Notes: generated from the letters alone by a model not told the origin. Counted from the first letter of the stretch, positions 14,384 to 22,263 are shown. The stretch is DNA of 24,726 nucleotides from Phycisphaerales bacterium (GCA_022839625.1 JALHJL010000052.1:1-24726), one strand, 5' to 3'. Numbers and translations: made by a program.

Positions 14384-15136
14384 ATGCGGGAATCGAAGGT
14401 AACGCGCGGATTCGGGTTAGTCATCGTCACTGCGTGGGTCGCCACGACTGTCGCGAGTGAGGTGGCTGTCGACCTGAATCCCGCCGAGATGACCGTCTGG
14501 GGCGATGCACTCGCCAATACGAATCACGGGTGGGAATTCACCGTCAACTCCCCGATTGAGGTGACGCACATCGGGCTACTGGATATCGCGAATCCCCCCA
14601 ACAGCATGCCCGACACAACCCCCGACGGTTTCAGCCTCGCGTACCCGGTTGGTTTGTTCAATGCCGGTGGAACCCTCCTGACTTCTGGCACGATGAGCCC
14701 AGGAACGGGTGACATGCTAGTGGACAATTTCCGCTATGTGCCGGTGCCCACTGTCACGCTTAGCCCAGGGGTGCATTATGTCGTAGCCTTTCACACCGCG
14801 ACCCACAATTGGCCGGATGTTGACTACCACATAGCGAATATCCCGCAGTTTCAGCCGAATCCGGCGATCAACTATGTGATCGCGCGCTGGGGCGTCGGAT
14901 CAGGGTTGGCGTTACCCCCAAACCTCGTAGACCCGAACGGCGCAGCGCCCTACCGCTTTGGCCCGAACTTCCTGTTCGTGCCAGAACCGGGCAACTTCAC
15001 CGCGCTCGCACTGGCGGGCCTGGCCCTGTTTCGCCTGCGATCGTGGCGAGTTCGCAACGACAGAGCGTCGTCGCCGCGGACGGGCAACGACGTATCAGGG
15101 GGCGGGATGATGCTACTTCGGCATAGTCACGCCTAA
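14384..15136 (+). CDS. PEP-CTERM protein with a DUF4082-like beta domain
   Basis: The 250-residue protein has a signal peptide ending near residue 25 (VATTVAS). The middle region (about 40-170) has HGWEFTVNSPIEVTHIGLLD, YPVGLFNAGGTLL, FRYVPVPTVTLSPGVHYVV and similar strands. This resembles the DUF4082-type beta sandwich found in exported planctomycetal proteins. VPEP begins at residue 199, followed by a hydrophobic helix and RLRSWRVR. Unusually, about 25 more residues follow the basic patch, whereas PEP-CTERM proteins normally end there. Those extra codons run over the pyrE gene on the other strand by 24 nt, so the tail may be a late acquisition after loss of an earlier stop. ATG 14384 has AGGAG at 14373-14377. 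Function unknown; probably surface-anchored. Confidence 0.75.
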   Translation: MRESKVTRGFGLVIVTAWVATTVASEVAVDLNPAEMTVWGDALANTNHGWEFTVNSPIEVTHIGLLDIANPPNSMPDTTPDGFSLAYPVGLFNAGGTLLTSGTMSPGTGDMLVDNFRYVPVPTVTLSPGVHYVVAFHTATHNWPDVDYHIANIPQFQPNPAINYVIARWGVGSGLALPPNLVDPNGAAPYRFGPNFLFVPEPGNFTALALAGLALFRLRSWRVRNDRASSPRTGNDVSGGGMMLLRHSHA

Positions 15137-15646
15137 ATCGCTGGTCGTGAACAGCGCTTCGAACCGCAGGCCGGCGGACTCGATCGCCTCCCGCGCGCCT
15201 TCCTGCCGGTCGACGGTGACCACGACCGCGCTCACCGTGACACCGGCGTCCTGAAGCACCTTGCACGCCTCGATGACCTGCCCGCCGGTTGTGGCCACGT
15301 CCTCGACGAGCAGGACGCGCTCGCCCTTCTCCAGCCTGCCCTCGACGAGCTTGCCCGTGCCGTAGCCGGCCTTCTTCGCGTTGCGCACGATCACGAACGG
15401 CTTGCCGGTTTCCAGGGCCGTCGCCGCCGCCAGCGCGATCGCCCCAAGCTCCGCGCCGGCGATGCGGTCCACGTCCGGCGTGACGTACCGGGCGAATCGC
15501 CGGCCCAGCTCGCGGAGCAACGCGGGTTGCGTCTCGAACAGGTACTTGTCGAGATAGTACTTGCTCTTACGGCCGGAGCGCAGCGTGAAATCGCCTTCGA
15601 GCAGGGCCGCGGCCCGCAGTGCCTGGGCCAGTTCCGCGTCAGTCAT
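15113..15646 (-). CDS. pyrE: Orotate phosphoribosyltransferase
   Basis: PyrE joins orotate to PRPP to give orotidine 5'-phosphate in pyrimidine synthesis. The 177-residue length is normal for the short bacterial form. The PRPP-binding motif VLLVEDVATTGGQ is at 111-123, and FTLRSGRKSKYYLDKY (20-35) is the typical N-terminal block. RNAKKAGYGTGKLVEG (88-103) is the flexible catalytic loop with its lysines. The ATG overlaps the stop of the upstream regulator gene in an ATGA arrangement, so the two are translationally coupled. The 3' end overlaps the convergent PEP-CTERM gene by 24 nt, leaving no room for a separate terminator. Confidence 0.95.
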   Translation of the reverse strand: MTDAELAQALRAAALLEGDFTLRSGRKSKYYLDKYLFETQPALLRELGRRFARYVTPDVDRIAGAELGAIALAAATALETGKPFVIVRNAKKAGYGTGKLVEGRLEKGERVLLVEDVATTGGQVIEACKVLQDAGVTVSAVVVTVDRQEGAREAIESAGLRFEALFTTSDLGVTMPK

Positions 15647-16272
15647 CGCTTGTCCTTCTTCCTTGTTATGGGACGCAAAGGCCGAGAGGTGCCGCCCGCC
15701 GAGCGCGTGCGCCGCGTCGGGGGCGTGTCGGCGGCGGCCGGTCCGTCCGCCTGGCCGAGAACCTGCGCGAGCTGGCTCGCACCGCCGCTCCCAAGCTGGA
15801 CCACCAGCTCGAAGAGCACGCCCATCGTGGTGAGGAACTCCTGAAGCTCGTCCAGCCGGCGGCGGAAATCGAGCACGTCGGCGGCGCGCTGTTCACCGCC
15901 GCCGGCCGCAATCATCTGCCGGCAGCGCTCGATCGTGGCGAGGATCGGCTCGACCTCGCGCCGCCGCCGCTCGCGCATGATCGTTTCGAACATGTGCCAG
16001 ACGTCGGTATCGGCCTGGAAGTACTCCTTGCGGTCGCCGAGCCGGTGCACGCGTTGCACGAGGCCCCAGTCGACGAGGGCCCGCAGGTTCATGCTGGCGT
16101 TGCCGCGTGAGACTTGCAGTTGGGCCATCACGTCGTCGGTGCACAGCGGCTGGCCGGAGACGAACAGCAAGGCGTGAATCTCCGCCATCGTCCGGTTGAT
16201 GCCCCAGTAGCCGCCCAGCTCGCCCCAGCGGCGGACCAGGAGGGCCTTCGATTCTTCCAGTGCGGTGCCCAT
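15643..16272 (-). CDS. GbsR/MarR-type winged-helix transcriptional regulator
   Basis: The 209-residue protein has the GbsR-like arrangement: WGELGGYWGINRTMAEIHALL (16-36), then a winged helix with recognition region VMAQLQVSRGNASMNLRALV (48-67) and a wing with VHRLGDRKEYF. A long helical region (about 95-165) probably dimerises. The last 40 residues are rich in Pro, Thr and Arg and look disordered. Family members often control choline/betaine uptake, but no such genes are here. Its own targets may be pyrE (coupled) or the divergent peptide transporter. ATG 16272 has no Shine-Dalgarno sequence; a possible -10 (TACGAT) lies so close that the mRNA could be almost leaderless. Three TCAGAR direct repeats lie just upstream. 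Confidence 0.85.
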   Translation of the reverse strand: MGTALEESKALLVRRWGELGGYWGINRTMAEIHALLFVSGQPLCTDDVMAQLQVSRGNASMNLRALVDWGLVQRVHRLGDRKEYFQADTDVWHMFETIMRERRRREVEPILATIERCRQMIAAGGGEQRAADVLDFRRRLDELQEFLTTMGVLFELVVQLGSGGASQLAQVLGQADGPAAADTPPTRRTRSAGGTSRPLRPITRKKDKR

Positions 16273-16273
16273 A

Positions 16274-16306
16274 TCAGAGGAGATCGTAGTTTCAGAAGCA
16301 TCAGAA
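16274..16306. promoter_or_regulatory. TCAGAR direct repeats before the GbsR-like gene
   Basis: TCAGAG (16274-16279), TCAGAA (16292-16297) and TCAGAA (16301-16306) are spaced by 18 and 9 nt. They overlap the region where the regulator's promoter must lie. An autoregulatory operator is a reasonable guess, not shown. Confidence 0.3.
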
Positions 16307-16349
16307 ATCCAGCGCCGCGGGCGCGGGGGGCCGGCCGCAGGCCTAGGCG

Positions 16350-16571
16350 CCGGCTCGCGCCGCGCCTTGGGTTCTCTCGCCCCGTCCGGGGCACGAGAGA
16401 CATTCCGCCGAATCTGTCGCGGGTCGGCGGCCGCGCTCCCGCAGGAGCCGGCTGCGGCAGCAACTCGATCCAGACCTCCGCTTGGCGATCCGCGCCCGCC
16501 TGACGCCCGACGGTTCCCAGCCGATCTCCTTCCCAGCCCCCCAGCAGCCGACTAAGCTCCTCGTTGTCCAA
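16350..16571 (-). pseudogene. Possible degraded transposase N-terminus
   Basis: From TTG 16571, with AGGAG about 8 nt upstream, a frame reads LDNEELSRLLGGWEGDRLG and, a few residues on, AEVWIELLPQPAP. It then becomes arginine-rich and uninterpretable; a CxxC-like stretch appears in a neighbouring frame. The start and the AEVWIEL strand resemble the N-terminal domain of ISL3-type transposases, which would be followed by a CxxC zinc motif. No terminal inverted repeats were found. It may equally be chance. Confidence 0.25.
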
Positions 16572-16812
16572 CGGCAGGCTCCTGCTTCTTGAAGTCGCTT
16601 TCCATCCTCAAGATAAGCAGCGCTTCCGTTGGACGCTTCAACTCCCCGGAGGTCCGTGAAGAAACTTTTTTGACGGACACCCGGGCCGGCGTGCCCAGCC
16701 ACCCGGGGACTTTGCCCGTGCCCGGCCCTCGTGCGGAACGACTCTTCTCGGTATCTTGGTCCGCCAAGACGTACTCAATGCTGTGCGACGCCAGTTTCAG
16801 GGAGCTTCCGCC

Positions 16813-18360
16813 GTGACAACATCACGTAACGAGAACGCACAGGCGGCCGGTTTGCCGGCCGAGCCGAGCGGCCCGCCGCCGGGCGATTTCCTGGGTCACC
16901 CCAAAGGGCTCTACGTTCTGTTCTCGACTGAGCTGTGGGAGCGTTTCAGCTTCTACAGCATGCGCGGCATCCTGACGCTGTACATGGTCAGCGTCGTGCT
17001 CGCCCACCTGGGCGAAGAGGGCGCCAACGCGCGCGCGGACCAGATCTACGGTGCCTATCTCGGCTTCGTGTACTCGGCGACGTTCATCGGCGGCATGCTC
17101 GCCGACCGCCTCCTGGGCCAGCGCCGCGCGATCTACATCGGTGGCTTCCTGATGTCGCTGGCCCAGTTCACGCTGATGACCCACGGCCTGCTGACGAGGT
17201 CGGGCAGCACGGCCGCGTTCCTCCAACCGATGTTTTTCCTGGGCCTCGCGCTGCTGGCCTGTGGTAACGGCTTCTTCAAACCGAACATCTCGACCATCGT
17301 TGGCACGCTCTACACCCAGCAGGACGCCCGGCGCGACAGCGCGTTCACGATCTTCTATGTCGGCATCAACATCGGTGCCATGCTGTCCAGCTTCGCCAGT
17401 GGGGCCGGGCAACGTTGGGGCTGGTACCTCGGATACATGTTCGCCGGCGTGGGCATGATCGTGTCGTTGTTCATCTTCACCTTCGGTCGCAAGTGGATCG
17501 CGGGCCGCGGCCTGCCGCCCGCGGGCGCCCGCCTGCTGGGGCCGGGTCGCTTCGGCGTGCCCAACGTGGTGCCGCTGGCCATCGGCGTGCTGGTCTTCTT
17601 GCCGCTGGCGGCCTACCTCATGTCGCGGCCCGAGCTTGTCCAGGGGCTGGCCGTCATCATCTCCGTGCCCGTCCTGGTGTATCTGCTGTTCGAGGCCTGG
17701 CGGGCACCACGCGAGGAAGGCGCCCGGATGATCGTCATCATCGTGTTGTGCGTATTCTCGATGCTCTTCTGGGGGTTCTTCGAGCTCGCCGGCAGCACGA
17801 TTCAGCGGTTCGTCGACCAGAAGATGGACCTGAACGTGCTCGGCTTCAAGCTGGAGGCCGCATTCGTCAACAACTTCATCAACCCGATGCTGATCGTGGC
17901 GATGGGGGTCTGGTTCTCCGGGTTCTGGCTATGGCTGGATCGCCGCGGGCGTGACCCGTCCACGCCGGTCAAGTTCTCCCTTGGGCTGCTCCAGCTCGGG
18001 TTGGGCTTCCTGGTGCTGTGGTGGGCGGCCGAGCAGGCCGGCCCCACGGGCAAGTGCAGCGTCCTGTGGCTCGTGCTGGCGTACTTCGTGATTACGACGG
18101 GCGAGCTGTGCCTCTCGCCCATCGGGCTGTCGATGGTCACCAAGCTCGCGCCGGCCCGGCTGGTGGGCATGTTCATGGGCGTGTGGTTCCTCTCCGCGGC
18201 GATTGCCAACGTCCTGACGGGCGGCACCGTGGGGCCCATGACACAGCGCTACGGCTTTGGCCAGGTCTTCCTGATGATCGCCGGTCTGACGGGCGCCGCC
18301 GCCGTGCTGCTGTTCCTGCTGAGCCCGCTGCTGAAGCGCGGGATGCACGGCGTGAAGTGA
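16813..18360 (+). CDS. POT/PTR-family proton-coupled peptide transporter
   Basis: The 515-residue membrane protein has the hallmarks of proton:oligopeptide symporters (DtpT/PepT type). The N-terminal E40-L-W-E43-R44-F motif couples proton movement. FYVGINIGAML (181-191) is the PTR2 signature. K156 in GFFKPNIS and the C-terminal GELCLSPIGLSMV are also family features. About 12-14 hydrophobic segments are visible. GTG 16813 is chosen as start because AGGGAG lies 8 nt upstream; the N-terminal 25 residues are hydrophilic. It would bring di- and tripeptides into the cell, where the M29 and M3 peptidases of this window could finish them (inference). It is divergent from the GbsR-like regulator. Confidence 0.93.
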   Translation: MTTSRNENAQAAGLPAEPSGPPPGDFLGHPKGLYVLFSTELWERFSFYSMRGILTLYMVSVVLAHLGEEGANARADQIYGAYLGFVYSATFIGGMLADRLLGQRRAIYIGGFLMSLAQFTLMTHGLLTRSGSTAAFLQPMFFLGLALLACGNGFFKPNISTIVGTLYTQQDARRDSAFTIFYVGINIGAMLSSFASGAGQRWGWYLGYMFAGVGMIVSLFIFTFGRKWIAGRGLPPAGARLLGPGRFGVPNVVPLAIGVLVFLPLAAYLMSRPELVQGLAVIISVPVLVYLLFEAWRAPREEGARMIVIIVLCVFSMLFWGFFELAGSTIQRFVDQKMDLNVLGFKLEAAFVNNFINPMLIVAMGVWFSGFWLWLDRRGRDPSTPVKFSLGLLQLGLGFLVLWWAAEQAGPTGKCSVLWLVLAYFVITTGELCLSPIGLSMVTKLAPARLVGMFMGVWFLSAAIANVLTGGTVGPMTQRYGFGQVFLMIAGLTGAAAVLLFLLSPLLKRGMHGVK

Positions 18361-18721
18361 CGGTCCGCTGAGTCGGCACAGGACGTGAGCCCCAAGCGCC
18401 GGCGCGGGTGCGTCGCGGGCGCTGCGGGGCGGTTGAGGCAGTTGCCGTGCACCCTGGGCCGGACGACGCGCCACGACGTTTCCTCTTCGCGCGGGGAGGC
18501 GTGGCGTCGGGCCTCGCGCGCGGGGAAGAATCCCCTTCTGACTACGCCCCACGGGGAAGGGTGGTCGGGGACGGCGACTGGCCCGACTTTCGCAGACGAG
18601 GCGAACCCCGTGCAGACCACTACTTGAGGGCAGTGGCACGCGGTTCAAGGCGCGGAGCACTGCTCGAGCGCGTACGCACCGCGAATACCTCGGTGTCGGG
18701 CAGTTCCCCGCTCATTCCCGC
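18361..18721. other. Region downstream of the transporter and the DUF3553-like gene
   Basis: The two flanking genes converge here. No good terminator hairpin was seen. On the minus strand a 31-codon frame (18715-18620) begins 7 nt after the DUF3553-like stop and reads MSGELPDTEVFAVRTR. It is too short to support as a gene. It contains a 17-nt sequence repeated at 22283-22299. Confidence 0.45.
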
Positions 18722-19309
18722 CTATTGCAGGACCGCCAGCATTCGCGCGCGTGCGTTGTCCGGCACTTCGGCGAGCGCGGCCCGCACCGCCGCCGGTCCC
18801 TGCGTTTGCCGGAGCGTCGCCGCCAGCTCGCGGAGCAGCGCATCACGTCGGCGGCAGAACTCCTCGAACGCAGCGCGCAGCTCGTCGCGGGTCCAGTGGG
18901 CCAGGGGATCGGCGACGCCGGTTTGGCTGCGGGCCCACCGCAGAAGTCCGGGGCCGTCTTCGTCCAGCGTGTACAGCCGAGCCAATACGACGATCCGCTG
19001 TGCGGCCGTCCCGAGGAAATCGCGGACCGCCTCCGGGAGGCTGGCGAGTCGGTCATCCGGGGCCCGGTGTGCCACCTGATCCAGCCACCCCGCCTGCCGC
19101 GTCGGCTCCGCCTGGGGTGCGGCTAATTGCCCTGGCGGTACTACGATCGTCCGATGGCCCGTGGCGAACTGGATGGAGACCCGGTGGACGGGGCGTCCGT
19201 CGACCGTCACGGGCTGGACGCGCAAGACAGTGCCGCTGCCCCATTCGGGGCGCGCCGGGTTACAGACGCGCTGCCCCACGAGACCCTGGTTGATCGGCAG
19301 ATCGGACAC
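18722..19309 (-). CDS. DUF3553-like protein
   Basis: The 195-residue protein has an N-terminal small beta domain (about 8-60) with GQRVCNPARPEWGSGTVLRV and VSIQFATGHRTIVVPPGQL. This matches the pattern of DUF3553, a short SH3-like domain often joined to helicases. Residues about 85-195 are helical and unrelated to anything I recognise (LPEAVRDFLGTAAQRIVVLARLY). The start is GTG 19309, with GGGAG about 7-11 nt upstream. A TTG-17-TAGA promoter candidate precedes it. It has no signal peptide and is probably cytoplasmic. Function unknown; a nucleic-acid-associated role is a guess from the N-terminal domain. Confidence 0.75.
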   Translation of the reverse strand: MSDLPINQGLVGQRVCNPARPEWGSGTVLRVQPVTVDGRPVHRVSIQFATGHRTIVVPPGQLAAPQAEPTRQAGWLDQVAHRAPDDRLASLPEAVRDFLGTAAQRIVVLARLYTLDEDGPGLLRWARSQTGVADPLAHWTRDELRAAFEEFCRRRDALLRELAATLRQTQGPAAVRAALAEVPDNARARMLAVLQ

Positions 19310-19338
19310 CTACCGCTCCCGGTCAGCAAGCCGAGCTC

Positions 19339-19367
19339 TTTCTACGTCGGCTGCCGGGGAGCGCCAA
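19339..19367 (-). promoter_or_regulatory. Candidate promoter of the DUF3553-like gene
   Basis: On the minus strand TTGGCG (19367-19362) and TAGAAA (19344-19339) are 17 nt apart, and the -10 lies about 30 nt before the GTG start. Both boxes match four of six positions. Confidence 0.4.
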
Positions 19368-19461
19368 GCCATCCGGTCGTGTTACGTCCCCGCACTGCCC
19401 TGCGCGGATTCTGCCGGGCGGCGTTCTCGGACCACGGCACCGACTGAGCGGCAACCGCACT

Positions 19462-19490
19462 TTGCCGACCGTTGACGGTGCCGATAGACT
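19462..19490 (+). promoter_or_regulatory. Candidate promoter of the repeat-rich surface protein gene
   Basis: TTGCCG (19462-19467) and TAGACT (19485-19490) are 17 nt apart, 66 nt before the start codon. The spacer contains the small palindrome ACCGT-TG-ACGGT (19468-19479), a possible operator. Confidence 0.4.
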
Positions 19491-19556
19491 TATCGTAGGT
19501 GCCAGCGGGGCCCCTCGGCCCGGCGGCTCGGGAGGGCTTTGAAAGGAGCCGGCGCG

Positions 19557-21476
19557 ATGACGGTTGTCACGAGATTCCTGCGGGCGCACTGGGCCCTGTA
19601 CCTGGTGCTGACAGCGGCGGCGGGTGGCGTGTTGCTGCTGCCCGCCGGATGCCCACGTCCCCCCGACGGCTCCAATGGCGACGTGGATCCGGCCGACATC
19701 GACAGCGACGGGACTCCGAACGACCAGGACCCCGACGTCGACGGCGACGGCACGCTGAACGACGAGGACCCCGACGTCAACGGTGATGGCACCCCGAACG
19801 ACCAGGACCCCGACATCGACGGAGACGGCACACCCAACGAGGAAGATGACACTCCTGGCGGCGTCGATGGAGGAGGTGGCGGAGGAAACAACGGAGGAAA
19901 TAACGGAGGAAACAACGGAGGAAACAACGGAGGAAACAACGGAGGCACAAACGGCGGCGACGGGAACAACGACGGCACGAACGGAAACGACACGCCGCCC
20001 CCTGCGCCCACGAGCATTGCTCTCAGCGTCGTCGCGAAGTCGGGCGACGCCGTGCCCGGTCAGCCCAGCGGGGTGACGTTCACCACCTTTGGCGATCCGG
20101 TCATTGACGGCGACGGACGAGTCGCGTTCTGGGGCTTCTACGAAGGGACGGGTGCCAAGGGTTACGCGGGTCTGTATGCGTGGACCGGGACGGAGCTCAA
20201 GAAGGCGATCGACAACGACCCCAACAGCGCAGGCATTGTCCCGGGCCGCAGCACCCCGTACATGTTCCAATACGACCCGAATCAGCCGGACATCGCGTGG
20301 GGAACGGGCGGGCGCCTCTTGTTCACCTCGCTCGTGAAGCCGGCGTCCGGATCGACGGCCCAGAAGGCAGCCGGCGTATACCGCTGGCGCGCCACGGACG
20401 GAAACCTCGTGCGGGTCGGCGACTGGCAGCAGGTTGCCGGCACATTCCCCGACGTGGCGCAGAACAATGAGGGTCTGCCGACGTTCGAAGGGACCTTCTA
20501 CTTGCCGGGGGTCAGCGATGCAGGGCTGGGCGTGTTCGGCGTGCGCTACACGTACATCCGCGATCCAAACACGGCGCAAGGGCTCGACGTATTCGTGCTC
20601 GACAAGAATGGCGTCTTCACCAGCAACGGCACGACCGTCACCCGCGTGGCCGACGACAGCTCCAAGAAGACCGGGATCGTCGCGGGCTACCCCGCCGAGA
20701 GCTACTTCTCCACCGTGATGCCCACCACCACGATCAACCGCTATGGCGATGTCGTGTTCCAGGGCACGTACACGAACGAGTCCTCCACTTGGCGCGGCGT
20801 GTACCTGCTTCGTTCCGGTCAGGTTTATCGCATCATCGACAACCGCGCGGATGCGTCGTGGCCCGGCCTGCCCGCCGGGGCGCAGTTCCTGGCGCGCGGC
20901 GCCGCGACGGGGTATGCATTCGGCACGGGGCCGGGGGGGCACATTGCGGTGGGCGGGCGGCTGGCAATCAGCGGCACAACGGAGAACGCCGCCATCCTCT
21001 GGGATTGGGGTAGTGCCGCCTGGTCGAGACTGACCGGCCCGAGCGGGGCGACCGCGGCGGCGCTGCTCAGCGGCGTCAATGACGATGGGCAGGCGGTCAT
21101 CCTCGCCGGCGGCAACCCATACCTCGCCAGCGGCAGCGGCCGGACGCGCATCAACACTCCGTTACCTGCACAGCTTCAGGGCGCGACGCTGACTTGGCCC
21201 GAGGCCGGCGCAGCGGTCAACAACTACGGCCGGGTGCTGCTGCAATATACGAACAACACTCTGGATGGCCTGGCGCTCTGGACCGGCGAGAAGGTATTGA
21301 TGATCGCCGACGCCGCGCTCGGGACGCCGGCCGATGTATCCGAGATCTTCGTCGCCACCGGCCCGGAGCGGGACCGCCCCGGGCGCTCGGGCGTTCTGAA
21401 CGATGATGATCAGGCCGCGTTCAGGGCCGTGTTCGCCGACAGCACAGAGGCCATCTACCTCGCGGAGGGGCAGTAG
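19557..21476 (+). CDS. Exported surface protein with thrombospondin-3 repeats and NxxGxxAF-type repeats
   Basis: The 639-residue protein has a hydrophobic leader ending LLLPAGC (C32), close to but not quite a standard lipobox. Residues 47-98 hold four 13-residue DPDxDGDGTPND repeats, a calcium-binding thrombospondin type-3 pattern. A Gly/Asn linker follows (about 105-145) with repeated GGNN. The rest is a beta-rich region with recurring N/D-x-x-G-x-x-A/V-F motifs (DGDGRVAFWG, NRYGDVVFQG, LNDDDQAAFRA). This resembles the choice-of-anchor NxxGxxAF tandem-repeat family. Function unknown; probably a cell-surface structural protein. ATG 19557 is chosen because AAAGGAG lies 8 nt upstream; an in-frame TTG at 19539 is less likely. 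The gene converges on hisN with a gap of 10 nt. Confidence 0.8.
   Translation: MTVVTRFLRAHWALYLVLTAAAGGVLLLPAGCPRPPDGSNGDVDPADIDSDGTPNDQDPDVDGDGTLNDEDPDVNGDGTPNDQDPDIDGDGTPNEEDDTPGGVDGGGGGGNNGGNNGGNNGGNNGGNNGGTNGGDGNNDGTNGNDTPPPAPTSIALSVVAKSGDAVPGQPSGVTFTTFGDPVIDGDGRVAFWGFYEGTGAKGYAGLYAWTGTELKKAIDNDPNSAGIVPGRSTPYMFQYDPNQPDIAWGTGGRLLFTSLVKPASGSTAQKAAGVYRWRATDGNLVRVGDWQQVAGTFPDVAQNNEGLPTFEGTFYLPGVSDAGLGVFGVRYTYIRDPNTAQGLDVFVLDKNGVFTSNGTTVTRVADDSSKKTGIVAGYPAESYFSTVMPTTTINRYGDVVFQGTYTNESSTWRGVYLLRSGQVYRIIDNRADASWPGLPAGAQFLARGAATGYAFGTGPGGHIAVGGRLAISGTTENAAILWDWGSAAWSRLTGPSGATAAALLSGVNDDGQAVILAGGNPYLASGSGRTRINTPLPAQLQGATLTWPEAGAAVNNYGRVLLQYTNNTLDGLALWTGEKVLMIADAALGTPADVSEIFVATGPERDRPGRSGVLNDDDQAAFRAVFADSTEAIYLAEGQ
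19695..19850 (+). repeat. Four 39-nt coding repeats (thrombospondin-3-like)
   Basis: Units begin at D47, D60, D73 and D86 of the protein and read roughly DPDxDGDGTPNDQ. The nucleotide copies are similar enough to allow slippage or recombination, so copy number may vary between strains. Confidence 0.7.
19881..19952 (+). repeat. 12-nt tandem repeat encoding GGNN
   Basis: Five copies of GGAGGAAACAAC (one with a C-to-T change) are followed by a degenerate sixth. It uses GGA glycine codons, whereas the rest of the window prefers GGC. Each copy contains GGAGG, a Shine-Dalgarno-like core, inside the coding sequence. Confidence 0.85.
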
Positions 21477-21486
21477 CTGACCGGCG

Positions 21487-22263
21487 TCACTCGCCGCGGA
21501 TCAACCTCATTGCCGCTTCGAAGAGCCGCCCGTTGGTTGCGATGGCCTCCGGGGCTGTATGGGTCGGGCGGCCCGACCAATCGGTGAGGGTTCCGCCGGC
21601 TTCCATGAGGATGGGTACCAGGGGAGCGGTGTCCCAAATGCTCATGACCGGGTCCAAAACGATCTCCGCCCGGCCGGTCGCAACCAACGCATAACCGTAG
21701 GCGTCGGCCCAACCCCGATCGACGTAACACGCCGCTCGCAGCCGCTCGTACGCGGGCCCGCGCCCGTGCGCATACATGGCTTTGGCGGACGTGGCCAGGA
21801 GCCGTGCGCGGGACAGGTCCGATATATCGGACACCCTTGCCGGCCGGCCGTTCCAACGGCAGCCCAGGCCGCGCGCCGCGTAGACGGTCTCGCGCAGCGC
21901 CGGCAAGTGAATCACCCCCGCCAGCACCTGCCCGTGCCACTCGAACCCGATCAGGATGCTGTAAAGCGGTACGCCGCAGAGGAACGAGACCGTGCCGTCA
22001 ATCGGATCGAGAATCCACCGGGCAGGGCACTGCGCCGGCTTCTCCCCGAACTCCTCTCCCAGGATACCGTGCGCGGGGTACGCGGCCTCGATCCGTGCCC
22101 GCAGAAGCTCCTCCGCACGACGGTCGGCGACGCTGACCGGCGTATTATCGGTCTTCAGCTCGTGCGGCGTCGCCGCGTTGAAGTAGCCCAACGTGAGCGT
22201 GCCGGCTTCGTGCGCCGCGTGCACTGCAAAGTCCAGGGTGTCCTGCAAGTCGCGCTCGTTCAT
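21487..22263 (-). CDS. hisN: Inositol monophosphatase-family phosphatase, histidinol-phosphatase-like
   Basis: The 258-residue protein carries the metal sites of the IMPase superfamily: E70-E71 in GEEFGE, D86 and D89 in WILDPIDGT (83-91), and D211 in WDTAPLVPIL near the C-terminus. KTDNTPVSVAD (37-47) is the usual N-terminal block. The phrases DPIDGTVSFLCGVPLYSILIG and the WADAYGYALVATGRAEIVLDP stretch match HisN-type enzymes, which dephosphorylate histidinol phosphate in histidine synthesis. Other sugar or inositol phosphates remain possible. ATG 22263 is preferred, with AAGGGA about 10 nt upstream; an in-frame ATG at 22320 would add 19 residues (MARDQADLPDTEV...) but has only a weak ribosome site. 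It stands alone here, with no other his genes. Confidence 0.83.
   Translation of the reverse strand: MNERDLQDTLDFAVHAAHEAGTLTLGYFNAATPHELKTDNTPVSVADRRAEELLRARIEAAYPAHGILGEEFGEKPAQCPARWILDPIDGTVSFLCGVPLYSILIGFEWHGQVLAGVIHLPALRETVYAARGLGCRWNGRPARVSDISDLSRARLLATSAKAMYAHGRGPAYERLRAACYVDRGWADAYGYALVATGRAEIVLDPVMSIWDTAPLVPILMEAGGTLTDWSGRPTHTAPEAIATNGRLFEAAMRLIRGE

Larger units (their letters stand above)
16273..16812. other. Divergent region between the GbsR-like and POT transporter genes
   Basis: No intact gene was found. It contains the TCAGAR repeats near the regulator start, a possible degraded transposase start (about 16350-16571, minus), and a small palindrome CTTGG-TCCG-CCAAG (16755-16768) 45 nt before the transporter start that could be an operator. 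AGGGAG (16799-16804) is the transporter's ribosome site. No strong -35/-10 pair was found for the transporter. Confidence 0.5.

Noticed and set aside
19881..19952. Short tandem repeats as a possible CRISPR array
   Set aside because: The 12-nt units have no spacers and lie in frame inside a coding region.
19323..20942. 539-codon open frame antisense to the repeat-rich surface protein
   Set aside because: The Val/Ser-rich part simply reflects the antisense of the plus-strand repeats.
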